The notes beneath the pieces are model-generated. The model saw only the letters and a program-made list of their open reading frames with translations. It was not told the DNA's origin and made no database searches. Made by a program: the position numbers and the translations under genes. A DNA stretch of 64,000 bases from Mycoplasma procyoni (GTDB lineage Bacteria > Bacillota_I > Bacilli_A > Mycoplasmatales > Metamycoplasmataceae): the NCBI RefSeq assembly GCF_017052595.1, contig NZ_JAFIDB010000005.1:31520-95519 (forward strand), given 5' to 3'. Numbering within the stretch: the first letter of the stretch is position 1; each line of letters opens with the position of its first letter. Positions 19,289 through 30,211 of this stretch are shown one piece after another.

Positions 19289-20206
19289 TTAATTTTTTAA
19301 ATTTTGCTTTAGAAAAAGAATTAACCCTTCTGTATTTAGTCAATATGAATTTTCATTTTCTTTTAGACCTTGAATAATATTTTTTATTTGATTACCTTCT
19401 TTGCTTTTTTGAATTTTTTGTTCTTTATTTTTTACAAAAACTTTGATTTTATGCAGTAATTTGTCAGAATAAGCACCATCTAAAAAGGAAATTATATAGA
19501 GATTTTTATTTTGGTTATTTATGTTGAAATTAGCTAACAAGTCATCTATTTGTTTGCTTGTTCCGCTATTTTTTTCCCTCATTCTTCTGGCTTTTAAAAC
19601 AAATAATTTATCTTTAATTTTAAAGCAAACATCAAACATCTTTGTGTGCGTATTATTTAGAAATGGGAAATCTAAATAATTATTTAGTTTTTCTGAATCA
19701 AAAGATTTATCGAAAAATATAAAAGAAAATTCTTTACTTAAAAAATCTTCAACAGTTTCTGTTTTTTCAAAGTCATTGTCTTTTAGCATTTTCTCAAGTT
19801 TATATCTTCTTATCTTTTTGCTATTTAGTTTTTTAAAATCATCGATTTTTGCTTGAACAGAAGAAATATTAGTCATTTGTATTATTTCTCTACACTGAAT
19901 GTAATGATCCGCAATTTCTGTAAATATAGAAAAGCGCTTTTTTAGTGTTTCTACAGAATAAATAAACATCTTAAGAAAACAATTAAACTGATTTGCTTTT
20001 CCGTATTTACTTGCGAAAAGTTTGAACAACCTTTCGTAATTTTCTTCACTTTTATTGATTTTGATTTCTTTTAATGCTTCTGTAATTTTTTTGTTGCATT
20101 CTATGTATTTATTAATTTCTGGATGAATTCTAGCATCTCAATAAATTATATTATTATCTTCCTTCTTTGTTGAACAAAATAAAAGTCAATCAATATTATC
20201 TACCAT
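19289..20206 (-). CDS. Putative type II restriction endonuclease
   Basis: A 305-residue protein, intact when UGAs are read as tryptophan, with a GGAGAAA ribosome site. I do not recognise a named family. The C-terminal third has the layout of many PD-(D/E)XK restriction enzymes: FDVCFKIKDKLFVLKARRM, a conserved-looking SKQIDDLLANFN helix and a later strand-turn LYIISFLDGAYSD. The N-terminal half is helical and Lys-rich. It lies upstream of, and on the same strand as, a C5-methylase, which strongly suggests an R gene. It is flanked on both sides by identical 5S genes. Catalytic residues are inferred only. Confidence 0.6.
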
Positions 20207-20283
20207 TTTTATTTCTCCTTCTGCTTTCAAAATTCGTTACTTTAATTATATAAAATTCCTGTTTGAAATAAGCGGTAACTTTT

Positions 20284-20453
20284 AATATATCATAAAAAAA
20301 GAAATAAAAAAAAGCAGCGACGTCCTATTTTCCCATCTCTGGTATCGTCGGCGCTAAAGGGCTTAACTACTGAGTTCGGAATGGTATCAGGTGATCCCCT
20401 TTGCCTTGGTCACTGTAAATATGATACACTAAAAAAATTTTTTTCAAAGAAAA
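20284..20453 (-). repeat. Direct repeat carrying 5S rRNA, copy A
   Basis: This is the second copy of the ~165-base repeat, lying upstream of the putative restriction gene. The promoter-like part here reads TTGAAA...TATCAT. Confidence 0.8.
20314..20416 (-). rRNA. rrf: 5S ribosomal RNA, copy A
   Basis: The core is identical to copy B over at least 101 bases (20314-20414). It is the first element of the minus-strand series 5S, R gene, 5S, M gene. A TTGAAA and TATCAT pair on the minus strand upstream is a plausible promoter. Confidence 0.93.
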
Positions 20454-20540
20454 AAGTATATTTTGTGTAACTATTCTTTTTGAATCAGTGACTTTTGACT
20501 TTTTGTTTATTGATAATTAATTTAAATATATAATTTAAAT

Positions 20541-21038
20541 ATGGATTTTAGTAAAGTATTTGAATTACAAAAAGAATTAGACAAAAAGTTTGGAGAAGCA
20601 AGGGAAGAAAGGTTTGTTTTTCTGAGTGAAGAACAGTGAAAAGAAAGTATTTCAATAGCAATAATAGTTGAAATAGCAGAGTTTGCTAATGAATTACAAA
20701 GCTTTAAATACTGAAAAGTACACACAGAACAAGATCGTCCAAAACTAATGGAAGAATGAGCTGATATCATTCACTTTTTAAGCTCCTGTTCTTACAAATT
20801 GGGTGTTGATCCACAAATAACTCCAGAAGTTGTTTCTAAACAAATAAACACACAATTATCAACTGTTTTTAAAAGTGCTGTTGAATTTCAAGGAAAGTTC
20901 GACAAACAAACATTAACCAAACTTTTTTCACAACTAATAGGATTTTTAGAAATTCTCAATATTGATCAAAAAGAACTGTTTGACGCTTATTACAGAAAAG
21001 CAGAAATCAATATTAAGAGAATAAAAAACAATTATTAA
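20541..21038 (+). CDS. dut: All-alpha dUTP diphosphatase
   Basis: A 165-residue dimeric-type (MazG-related) dUTPase that removes dUTP and supplies dUMP. The magnesium-binding EXXE pair is seen as EIAEFANE near residues 55-60, with FKYWK following, and a second acidic motif EEWADIIHF lies near residue 76. This form is common in mycoplasmas and Gram-positive bacteria in place of the trimeric enzyme. TATAAT at 20529-20534 is only six bases before the ATG, so the mRNA is probably leaderless. Confidence 0.88.
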
Positions 21039-21085
21039 ATTGCTATTTTTTGGCTTTTGTCAAAAAATGTTATAATTTAAAAATT

Positions 21086-21229
21086 ATGGCTAAAGATAAA
21101 ATAACATTAGGTTGTGAAGTTTGTAAATCAAAAAACTATACAAAAAATAAATCTATAAACACAAGACTTGAAGTAAAAAAGTTTTGTAAAAAGTGTGGAA
21201 TACAAACATTACACAAGGAAGAAAAGTAA
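21086..21229 (+). CDS. rpmG: 50S ribosomal protein L33
   Basis: A 47-residue L33 with both zinc-ribbon pairs intact (CEVC and CKKC), so it is the zinc-binding form. It heads the conserved rpmG-secE-nusG cluster and its stop overlaps the secE start (TAATG). TATAAT lies at 21071-21076, a short distance upstream. Confidence 0.96.
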   Translation: MAKDKITLGCEVCKSKNYTKNKSINTRLEVKKFCKKCGIQTLHKEEK

Positions 21230-21459
21230 TGACAAAGAAAAAAGAAAAGAATAATCAAGAAATAAAACAGAAAAAAGAAAAAAAACATATATTTAAAAAT
21301 TGAATAAAAGAAATAAAGAGAATTAAGTGACCAACCACAAAGGTTGCTAAAAATAACTATTTATTAACTTTATTATTTGTTATTGTTTGTTCGCTATTAT
21401 TTTTAGCAATCACTGTTTTAGTGACTTATATTTGAAAACAAATGGGGGTAGGATTTTAA
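21229..21459 (+). CDS. secE: Preprotein translocase subunit SecE
   Basis: A 76-residue single-span SecE. A very basic N-terminus is followed by the conserved amphipathic IKRIKWPTTKVAKN segment and one transmembrane helix (LLTLLFVIVCSLLFLAITVLVTYI). It stabilises SecY in the export channel. It overlaps rpmG and nusG by one base each. Confidence 0.95.
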
Positions 21460-22046
21460 TGTCAAGAGAAGATTTTAAGTGATATATGATTTCAACAGTT
21501 TCAGGAAAAGAAGAAAAGGTTATTGAATCACTAAATAACCGTGTTAAATCAGAATTATTAGAAGAACAATTTGGTGAAATCAAAATGTTTGAAATTCCAA
21601 GAATTAGCCAAAGAGAACTTGAGAAAAAAGCTAAAGGTGAAGCTTACAAAGTTAAAAAAGATAATTTATACAAAGGTTATATTTTTATTAACATGAACAT
21701 GACTGATGAAGCTTGATTTATGATCCGTAACACACAATATGTTACTGGACTAATTGGTTCTCACGGAAAAGGAGCAAAACCAACTCCAATTTCAAACAGA
21801 GAAATCAGAAAAATGTTTGAAGCTGAAAAGAAATCATGAGAAGAATTTGAAGAAGGAAAACACTTATCACCATTCAAAGTTAATAAACGTGTATTAATTA
21901 CAGATGGACCATTTAAAGACGCAGAAGGAGAAGTAGCTGATTTAGAAAATGTAGCTGGTTCAACTTGAGTTAATGTTGAAGTATTTGGTAAAAAAACACC
22001 TGTTCAGTTCGATAACACAATTCTTAAATTAATCAAAGAAAAATAA
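21459..22046 (+). CDS. nusG: Transcription termination/antitermination factor NusG
   Basis: A 195-residue NusG. The N-terminal NGN domain shows KWYMISTVSGKE and GYIFINMNMTDEAW, and the C-terminal KOW domain shows VLITDGPFKDAEGEV. It binds RNA polymerase and couples transcription to translation. Length is normal. It is the last gene of the cluster and is followed by a strong terminator. Confidence 0.96.
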
Positions 22047-22050
22047 TAAA

Positions 22051-22096
22051 AAAAATTCAATTTGTTGCAAAAACGCCAAAAAATTGAATTTTTTTA
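22051..22096 (+). terminator. Terminator downstream of nusG
   Basis: A 13-base stem AAAAATTCAATTT / AAATTGAATTTTT encloses a 17-base loop and is followed by T residues. Confidence 0.8.
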
Positions 22097-22191
22097 TACT
22101 TTTTCGCCGTAAAAGTGCAAATTTTATTGAATTTTAAGTCCATTAATATATAATTATAAGTGTATTAAAAGACAAAGAAAGGCATACAAAT

Positions 22192-23688
22192 ATGAAATTT
22201 ACTAAAAAATTATTATTAGGACTTGGAACCAGCTTTACAGGACTAGCTTCTGTAGTAGCAATGGCTTCATGTAACTCAAATTCAAACAGTGCATCAAGCA
22301 GCACTGACAACACAAAAAACTACGCAAAAAATGACTATGCAGGAATTGCTGATTTAGTCGCATCAAAAGCAACTGAAGTTAAAGCAGCGATTGATGCAAA
22401 CAAAACAAAAGAACTAAAAATCGTTTTAATGACAGCTGGAGGAAAAGTTAACGATAAATCATTTAACGAATCTCTTTGAGAAGCTGTTTCAAAACACTCT
22501 ACACAAACAAACAACAAAGTAAGTAGATATGTTGAACCATCAGAATCTAACCTTAGCGATTCTTATGATGCATTAATCAAAACAGATGCAAATGTATGAG
22601 TATTAACAGGATTCCAACACGGAGACGCATTTACAAAATGATACAAAAACCCTCTTAAAAAACAAAGTTTTGACGCAAAACACCCAATCGTTATTGCAAT
22701 TGACTGAGAATCAAATGATGATCTATTACCAAAAGGACAATTTATTTCTCTAAACTATAGAACAGAAGACGCAGGATGAATCGCAGGATATGCTGCTGCA
22801 GATTATTTAGCTCAAACAGTAGCGGATGATTCTAAAAGAAATACAGTTGTATTTGGAGGACACAATGGAGCTGGAGTAACAGGATTTATTGCTGGATACC
22901 TAGGTGGAATTTACAAATACAATGAAGAAAATGAAAAAGTAACTAAATTAACAGGCGATAAAATTGTGCTTAATACAGGATTTGATCCATCTCAAACAAA
23001 AAATAAAACATTAGTTGATACATTGGTATCAGAAAAAGAACCTAAAATTGTTTTACCAGTAGCAGGAACATTTACTAATGTTGCTTTAGAAGATGTTAAA
23101 AAAGCAAATAAAGGACAATTAATCATCGGGGTTGACACAGATCAATCTAAACCTTTTGCTACAGATGCATCAAAATTCATTACATCAATCGAAAAAAGAT
23201 TAGGAGCTACTTTATATAGAGTTCTTACAGATTTATTTATTAAAAAAGGAGATAAATCAGATATTATCTCAACATTTACAGAAGGTGCATCAGGTAAAAA
23301 TGCTCACGTTTATTTAGGATACTACGATGGGTTCGTAGGTGTGTCTAAATCATCATTAGCGGGAGATAACAAAGATAAAGCTCAAGCAGCTCTAGATAGA
23401 GCGGTTGCTAAATTCAAAGAATTATTACCACAAGCAGATAAAGATAATAGAGAAAAAATGGAATCAGCTTTAGCAATTCCATTCATGACAGTAGATGGAT
23501 CTGCAAAAGGGGAAGGCAAAAAAGATAACCAAGGGTTATTAGATGAATTAGCAGGAAAAATTAATGCTCAAACAGGTAAAAAAGCAGCGCCTGCTCCAAC
23601 TCCTGCACCATCTGCTCCAGCTCCTACAGGTGATGGACAAGGACAAGGACAAGGCGGACAACAATCAGGAGACCAAGCGAGGAACTAA
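22192..23688 (+). CDS. BMP-family substrate-binding lipoprotein (tail frameshifted)
   Basis: A 498-residue basic-membrane-protein-type lipoprotein, the likely nucleoside-binding component of the ABC transporter encoded downstream. The lipobox cysteine is residue 27. Family features are KIVLMTAGGKVNDKSFNESLWEA near the start, NYRTEDAGWIAGYAAA, VFGGHNGAGVTGFIAGYLGG and IIGVDTDQSKPFA. The last ~45 residues are low complexity (Pro/Ala, then Gly/Gln). The frame ends at TAA 23688. However, similar low-complexity coding continues in the next frame, and then returns to this frame up to TAA at 24088-24090, so the ancestral protein was probably ~632 residues. Confidence 0.9.
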
Positions 23689-24090
23689 AGAAAATCCAGC
23701 TGATAAAATGCAAGGGGATGCTCCTGCTCCAGACGATAAAGAAGATTCAAATAAAAAAAGAAATATTAGCAAAAGAGGAGCAGGAGAAGAAGAACCTAAA
23801 AATAAATCAGGAGAAGTAGGTTCAATGCAAGGACAACCAGCAGCTAGTGGAACAGAAGGACAACCAGCAGCTAGTGGAACAGAAGGACAACCAGCAGCTA
23901 GTGGAACAGAAGGACAACCAGCAGCTAGTGGAACAGAAGGACAACCAGCAGCTAGTGGAACAGAAGGACAACCAGCAGCTAGTGTGGAACAGAAGGACAA
24001 CCAGCGAGCGGTAGCGAAGCGACAGGAATGAATAATACACAACCTTCTGGAAACACAGCAGAAGCAGGAATGGCTAATCAACAATCTTAA
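23689..24090 (+). pseudogene. Detached, frameshifted tail of the BMP lipoprotein
   Basis: From about 23670 the coding-like sequence is one frame off (KENPADKMQGDAPAPDDKED, then the GQPAASGTE repeats). A two-base insertion in the sixth repeat unit returns it to the lipoprotein's own frame (GQPASGSEATGMNN...ANQQS, stop at 24088-24090). The two shifts sum to three bases. No start codon with a ribosome site precedes this part, so it is either dead or expressed only in cells where the first shift is corrected. Confidence 0.65.
23831..24018 (+). repeat. 27-bp tandem repeat encoding GQPAASGTE
   Basis: There are five perfect 27-base units from 23831, a sixth unit of 29 bases (23966-23994) with an inserted TG, and a shortened degenerate seventh. 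Units are multiples of three, so copy number alone changes length but not frame. Confidence 0.95.
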
Positions 24091-24180
24091 TTAATTATCA
24101 ATATTGTTGTATAATATAAAAAAATAAAAAAATAACTTTAGGGTTATTTTTTTAGACAAAGAAAAAAGAAAGATAATGTA

Positions 24181-25713
24181 ATGAATACACAAAAAAACTA
24201 TGCTATTCAATTTATAAACGTAACAAAAGAGTTTGGACCTATTGTTGCTAATAAAGATATAAACATTAACATCAAAAAAGGCACAATTCATGCCTTAATC
24301 GGTGAAAATGGTGCTGGAAAAAGTACATTAATGTCTATTCTTTTTGGGTTATATACCCCAACAAGAGGAACAATCAAAATAAATGGTCATAGTATGTACA
24401 TTAAAGATCCAAATCAAGCAAATGATTTGGGTATTGGTATGGTTCACCAACACTTTAAGCTTGTGCATGCATATACCAATTTACAAAACATCATCTTAGG
24501 TGATGAGTTTGTACAAAAAGGTTTTTTAGACCTTAAAACATCAATTGAAAAAATTAAAACAATTCAAAATAAATACAACCTTCATTTTGATTTAAATCAA
24601 AAAACAGGAAATGCTACAGTTGCAACACAACAAAAAGTAGAAATCATGAAAATGCTTTATCGTGATGCAGAAATTCTTGTTTTTGATGAGCCTACAGCTG
24701 TTTTAAACCCTCAAGAAATTGAAGGTTTATTAGAAACAATGAAGACTTTTAGAGAAAATGGAAAAACAATTATATTCATTTCTCATAAATTAAATGAAGT
24801 TAAATCAGTAGCAAATGAAGCTACTGTTATCAGAAGAGGAGAAGTGGTTGGACACTTTGATTCTTTAGAAAATGTTTCTATTTCAGAAATTTCAGAAGCA
24901 ATGGTTGGAAAAAAAGTTGTAATGCCAAAAAACACTTTAGACACCATTTCAGAAGAAGTTGGTTTTGAATTTAGAAATGTTACAGCAAAACATCTAAAAG
25001 GAATTGAAGATGTTTCATTCCAAATTAACAAAGGAGAAATTCTTGCTATTGCTGGAGTTGAAGGTAATGGACAAGAAGAAATCGAATTTGTTGCATCAGG
25101 TTTACTAAAACCTTCAAAAGGTCAAGTCTTTATTAATAAAGATGGAGAACTTAAAGACATTACAAAATTAAGTGTGTTTAAGAAAAAACAACAAGGAATT
25201 TCTTATATTCCTGGAGATAGACATAAATATGGACTTGTTCTTGATTTCTCAATCGGACAAAACTCAATCATTAGACGTCTAAATGATTCTAGATTCCAAA
25301 AAGCAGGAATTATTTCTTCTAAAAAAACAAATGAGTTTTATAAAGAAATTGAAGAAATTTATGATGTTCGTGGAGGAAGGGACGGAATTTCAAAAGCTCG
25401 TTCTCTTTCTGGAGGAAACCAACAAAAAGCTATTGTAGGTAGAGAGATGCTAACTGAACATGATTTTATTATCATTATTCAACCTACAAGGGGACTTGAT
25501 GTTGGAGCAATCAACATCATTCACCAAAAAATTCTTGAAGAAAAACAAGCAGGAAAAACAATTTTATTAATTTCATACGAGTTAGATGAAGTATTTGCTT
25601 TAGCTGATTCAGTAGTAGTTATTAATAAAGGAAGAATATCAGAAAAAACGGCAGTAAAAGACATTACTAGAAATGAAATTGGATTATTAATGGCGGGAGT
25701 AGGAAATGAATAA
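24181..25713 (+). CDS. Nucleoside-type ABC transporter ATP-binding protein
   Basis: A 510-residue duplicated ATPase of the sugar/nucleoside importer class. The first half has Walker A GENGAGKST and Walker B VFDEPTAVL; its signature is degenerate (ATVATQQKVEIMK), as usual in this family. The second half has a degenerate Walker A (VEGNGQEE), signature LSGGNQQKA and IQPTRGLDVG in place of a normal Walker B. This asymmetric pattern matches NupO/NupA-type proteins working with BMP lipoproteins. It overlaps the first permease by 8 bases and follows the binding lipoprotein, so the set is binding protein, ATPase and two permeases. Confidence 0.92.
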   Translation: MNTQKNYAIQFINVTKEFGPIVANKDININIKKGTIHALIGENGAGKSTLMSILFGLYTPTRGTIKINGHSMYIKDPNQANDLGIGMVHQHFKLVHAYTNLQNIILGDEFVQKGFLDLKTSIEKIKTIQNKYNLHFDLNQKTGNATVATQQKVEIMKMLYRDAEILVFDEPTAVLNPQEIEGLLETMKTFRENGKTIIFISHKLNEVKSVANEATVIRRGEVVGHFDSLENVSISEISEAMVGKKVVMPKNTLDTISEEVGFEFRNVTAKHLKGIEDVSFQINKGEILAIAGVEGNGQEEIEFVASGLLKPSKGQVFINKDGELKDITKLSVFKKKQQGISYIPGDRHKYGLVLDFSIGQNSIIRRLNDSRFQKAGIISSKKTNEFYKEIEEIYDVRGGRDGISKARSLSGGNQQKAIVGREMLTEHDFIIIIQPTRGLDVGAINIIHQKILEEKQAGKTILLISYELDEVFALADSVVVINKGRISEKTAVKDITRNEIGLLMAGVGNE

Positions 25714-27640
25714 TACAAAGATTTCACCTTTTAAAAGGTTTTCTAACTTCTTCTTTGAAGAAGATAATACAAGCGCAAGAAAGAAAATTTTCAGTTCTCT
25801 TTGAGCGATTGTATTCGGATTTATTATTGCTTCCATTTTCATTGCATCTTTAGGTGCTAATCCAATTACTGTTTTTTCAGAATTATTTTCAAGTGCAATT
25901 TCTGATTTAAGACTTCCTAAGTTTTTTGCAATTATTTCTGTATTCTTACTAGCTGCAATAGCGGTAGGGGTCGGATTTAAAGCTTCGATGTTTAACATCG
26001 GGGTTGCAGGACAGATGATGGCAGCGGGAATTGTATCATTTGCTGTTGTCACAAAAATGTCACCAAGTATAGATGATTCTCAAATAGTTGCCTCTTCATT
26101 AGGTCTATTTGTAGGACTATTAGCAGGTATTTTAGCTGCTCTATTAACTGGTTTAGTTGCTGGAGTTCTAAAAGCCTTCTTAAATATTAACGAAGTAGTT
26201 ACAACTATTTTATTAAACTGAATCATATTCTATATTTGTTTCCAATTATTAGATTCTTCAACAGGAAAGGATGCATTTGTATTACCATCAGGTAAAGCAG
26301 CTGCTCCTTCTACAAAATCTTTATTCTTTGAAAATTTAGAATATTTTAAACCATGAATTACAGCTGTTATTTTTGTGGTTACTGTTGCTTTTGCAATTGG
26401 TATCTGATTTGTTATCAAAAAAACAACTTTAGGATACAAAATCAAAATGACAGGGCTAAATAAAGATGCTTCTAAATATTCAGGAACAAACGAAAAAAGC
26501 TTAATTATTGGTATTTTAGGATTTTCAGGTATTGTTGCTGGAGCAGCTGGATTTGTGCTTTATACCTTTGTAAGAAATAGTATTGTTGTACAAAGTAGCC
26601 CAGAACCATATGGATTTGACTCAATTGCTGTTTCATTATTAGCACACAACTCACCAATAGGTTCTATCTTTACATCACTACTGTATGCCTTTTTAACAAC
26701 AGGAGCAGATGGACTACAACTAATTAACTCTAAACTAGATCAACAAGCTGTTCAAATAGTTTCAGGGATTATTATCTATCTTGCTGCTATTTCAGTAGTC
26801 TTTTATAAATTTAAACCTGTTTCTAAATTTATTAAATTTATTGCTTACATCAGAAGCGGTTTCTTCTACAAAGACCAACTTAAATATGGTTCTCAAGAAG
26901 AAAGAAAATACAATTCATTAATGAAAATGAAAAATGCCCTTGAGTTAAGATTAGCAACAGAAAAACTAAGCGAAGCTCAAAAAGCAGAAATTAGAAATAC
27001 AATTAATGATTATAAAGAATTAACAAATCATTTACACTCAATTGAAAATGATAAAAAATTAAGTTTATTTAAACTTAAAAAATCTTACTTAAAAGCATTA
27101 ATTACACAAACTAATGCTGCATTCGACAAACTGATTGCTGCTCAAAGTGATCAACAAGCAGTTTCTAAATTACAAATTAAGAAACTTGAAAGAGAAGTAT
27201 TATTTATTTCAAACTTCATTGACTTAATTAATGAACATGCTAAAAAACACGAGTTTAGTTTATTCAAAGTTTATTGAACAACAAAATGATTATCATATAA
27301 AAAATACAAACTTTCAAAACAAGTAGTTAAATTAACAAACAAAGAAAATGTTGTAAGATGAAAAGAATTAAAAGACCAACTAAAAGGTGAATTCTTTAAA
27401 TCTGCATCTAAAAACAAAATGACAGAAAATGAAAAACTAGAATTATTCAGAGTTATGTCAGAAAAAAGAAGAGAAATCAACAAAGAACTTACAGAATTAG
27501 GATACTATGATCTTGAAGTTCTTAAGGAACAATATAAAGCTTCTTTAATTGAATATAAAGCAGCTTATATTAAAGAAAAAGAAAATATCATTATCAAACT
27601 TAAAGAACAAAAACAATGACTTAGAATCGAGGTAATCTAA
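25706..27640 (+). CDS. Nucleoside-type ABC permease with long coiled-coil C-terminus
   Basis: A 644-residue permease. Residues ~35-390 are the BPD_transp_2 membrane domain (FKASMFNIGVAGQMMAAG, NINEVVTTILLNWI, GLNKDASKYSGTNEKS, SLLAHNSPIGSIFTSLLYA). The remaining ~250 residues are cytosolic, highly charged and predicted coiled coil (runs such as KYNSLMKMKNALELRLATEK and EKRREINKELTELG). Relatives in Firmicutes are only ~350 residues, so the extension is the unusual part. UGA tryptophans in the extension confirm it is translated as one frame. Confidence 0.88.
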
Positions 27641-27642
27641 TA

Positions 27643-28572
27643 ATGGCGGCGTTTTTATCAATATTATTATTAGCAGTTACTTTCTTCTGTATTGTTTCTT
27701 TAGCTTCTTTATCAGGACTATTCAGTGAAAAATCCGGAATAGTTAACATTGGTATTGAAGGGATGATGATTGTAGGTGCTACAGTTTATGGAATGTTAAG
27801 TCACATACTTAAAATTTCAAACGCTTGAATGCAAATTCCTTTATTAATTGCTTCAGGACTAATAACAGGACTATTTGCAATGTTACATGGATTTGTAACA
27901 ATCAAACTTAAAGGAGATCACATTATTTCAGGGGTTGCTATTAACCTATTAGCTCCTGCTTTAAGTATCTTCTTATTAAAATTAGTTGGTGATGCTAATA
28001 AATTTAATAGTAATGTTAAAGAATTAGCTGCATCAGTTAACACAATTAATGATCCACTAAACATCATTTCTCTAAAAGTTGTAGTTGTTATTGTAATCTT
28101 CGTAGTTGCAATAGTAATGTTAAGATACACAAAATGAGGAATTAGATTTAAAGCAATCGGAGAAAACCCACAAGCAGCAGACGTTGCTGGAATCAATGTA
28201 AACTTCTTTAAATGACAAGGAGTTGTTATTTCAGGGATGATTGCTGGAGTTGCTGGAGGAATATTCTTCCAATGACGTGGAGGAAGTTTTGCGGGAACAG
28301 CTGAAGGAATTGGTTTCTTAGCTCTAACAATTTTAATTATGGGACAATGAAAACCAGCCTTTGTATTCATCTTTGCTTCTTTATTTGCTGTTATTTACTC
28401 AACAGCAGCAAACTTCTCTATTGGTCAAGGTGTATTCAAAGATTTTGCAGCTTATGGATATCTATTCAACACAATTCCATTTGTCGCAACACTATTGATC
28501 TTGATGTTTACATCCAAAAAATCGCTCGCACCCGCAGCGCTTGGACAACCTTACGACAAGTCCAAAAGATAA
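27643..28572 (+). CDS. Nucleoside-type ABC permease, second subunit
   Basis: A 309-residue membrane permease of normal length. Family segments are SGLFSEKSGIVNIGIEGMM, LKGDHIISGVAINLLAPAL, FKAIGENPQAADVAGINV and GGIFFQWRGGSFAGTAEGIGFLALTILIMG. It starts two bases after the first permease and forms the channel with it. The operon ends at the terminator 28577-28605. Confidence 0.93.
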
Positions 28573-28576
28573 ACTC

Positions 28577-28605
28577 AAAAGTTGACTACAAAGTCAACTT
28601 TTTTG
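28577..28605 (+). terminator. Terminator of the nucleoside transporter operon
   Basis: A ten-base perfect stem AAAAGTTGAC / GTCAACTTTT with a six-base loop, followed by T residues. Confidence 0.9.
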
Positions 28606-28657
28606 TTTTGCCTTTTTAGTCCTTTATCAACTCTATGCTGTGGTATAATTTTTAACT

Positions 28658-30211
28658 ATGAAACTAAAATTTAAATTGCTACTAGCAACATTACCTATAG
28701 TTGCTTCATCAACAATATTAATAGCTTGCAACAAAGAACAAAAACCTGCAAACTCCAACTCTCAACCAATAGATCAAAATAAACCTGAAAAACCAACAAA
28801 CCCTTCAGATTCAAAAGATCCACAAGAATCAAAAGATCCTTCAGGAGTTTCAGAACCAGAAAAACCAACAAATCCTCCTGAACCTGAAAAACCTTCTGAA
28901 CCTTCAGAACCAAAACCAGACCCAGAACCTGAACAACCAATAGAAAAACCCGAGCAACCTAAAGAAGTGTCTTTTGCTTCTTTAGATAACTTTCCTACAG
29001 AATTTAGTACTATTTTAGACAAAGATCAAGATGCTGAAACTGTTTTCAATAGATACAAAAGCTCACCAAATTCCTTTATTAATCTAATCAATATCGCACA
29101 AGAATACAAAGAAGAATATACAATAAAATCCGTTGTTGATAATCAAACAAAAGCAACCAAAACAGAAGGTTATATTGAAAACATAATTCTTGAATTTACA
29201 AAACAAAACCAAACACAACAAAAAATAATTAAAATAAAAGACTTTAAGATTCCTGAATTAACAGAAAGGGAAAAGAAAATAAAAGAAGCATCAGAATTCT
29301 TTTCTAAAAAAGAATTATCTGAAAATTTTAAAAAACTCTACCCTTCTTTTTTAGCAACAATGTCTTTATATGCTTATAACCCAGAAAACTTTGCTTCCAG
29401 AAAAACATCAACCACAAATTCAGAAAGACAAATTAATTTAGAAAACCTTGTTAATAACACAAGAGATTTCTTTAGATCTTCTTTAAGTTTTTCAAAAGAA
29501 AACTTAAAGAACGAATTCTTTGAATGAGATGAAAATAGCGATAAATACGAGATTAAAATCAAAGGTGCTGATGCAGATGATATTAATGGTACACTAAAAT
29601 TATCTACAGAAATAATTGACACACAAGACCACAGTGGAACAAGTAATTTAGTAGAAAAAGAGTTTGTTTTTGAAGGGCTTAAATCCTGACAAAATAAACT
29701 CGAAAATCCTAAAGACTCAATTATAACTTTCTTCATGACTCCAGCAGACGCAAAAGAAGCAACAAAATCACTAAAATCCAGAATTGATGCAGAGATTCAA
29801 AAAATAAGTGCTGATCAAGGAGAAGTTGAAATAACTGATAAATTAGTTATAAGTGATTATTTAAAAACAGCTATTTTCAATAGATTATTAATTTCTATTA
29901 TAGACAATGGTGGAATCTATAAAAACAGTTATGGAAGTCCTAAAGCACCAAACTTTGTTGCTTTAGACAACAGAATTGCTGTGTTTCCTTTTGTTACCAA
30001 CTTAACAAAAGAGATTATAGATCAAATTAAAGTCTTCGTTGACAAAAGAAATGATGGCTCAAACAGACCAAAAGTAACATTTAAATTAAATCTAGTTCTA
30101 CAACTTGTTCAAGAAGACTATCCTTCTACAATGCAAGATGTTTCTTGAGCTTCAGATGAACTAAATCTCAAATCCGAAATCTATTATTTTATTTCAGATG
30201 AACAACAATAA
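28658..30211 (+). CDS. Proline-rich surface lipoprotein
   Basis: A 517-residue predicted lipoprotein with the lipobox cysteine at residue 24 (ILIAC). Residues ~30-100 are a Pro/Glu/Ser-rich stalk with EPEKPTNPP-like repeats. The remainder is a globular region with strands and helices, without recognised catalytic motifs, reminiscent of large mycoplasma lipoprotein families of LppA/P80 type, but I cannot place it. Two UGAs in the globular part are tryptophan. The 3' end overlaps the next gene by 14 bases. Confidence 0.85.

Noticed and set aside
23665..24084. Long open frame of 139 codons on the minus strand across the repeats
   Set aside because: It is the complement of the GQPAASGTE repeat, gives a Cys/Pro/Ala-rich low-complexity product and has no ribosome site or promoter.
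28658..28960. Pro/Glu repeats as a CRISPR-like or DNA repeat array
   Set aside because: The DNA units are irregular; this is a low-complexity protein stalk.
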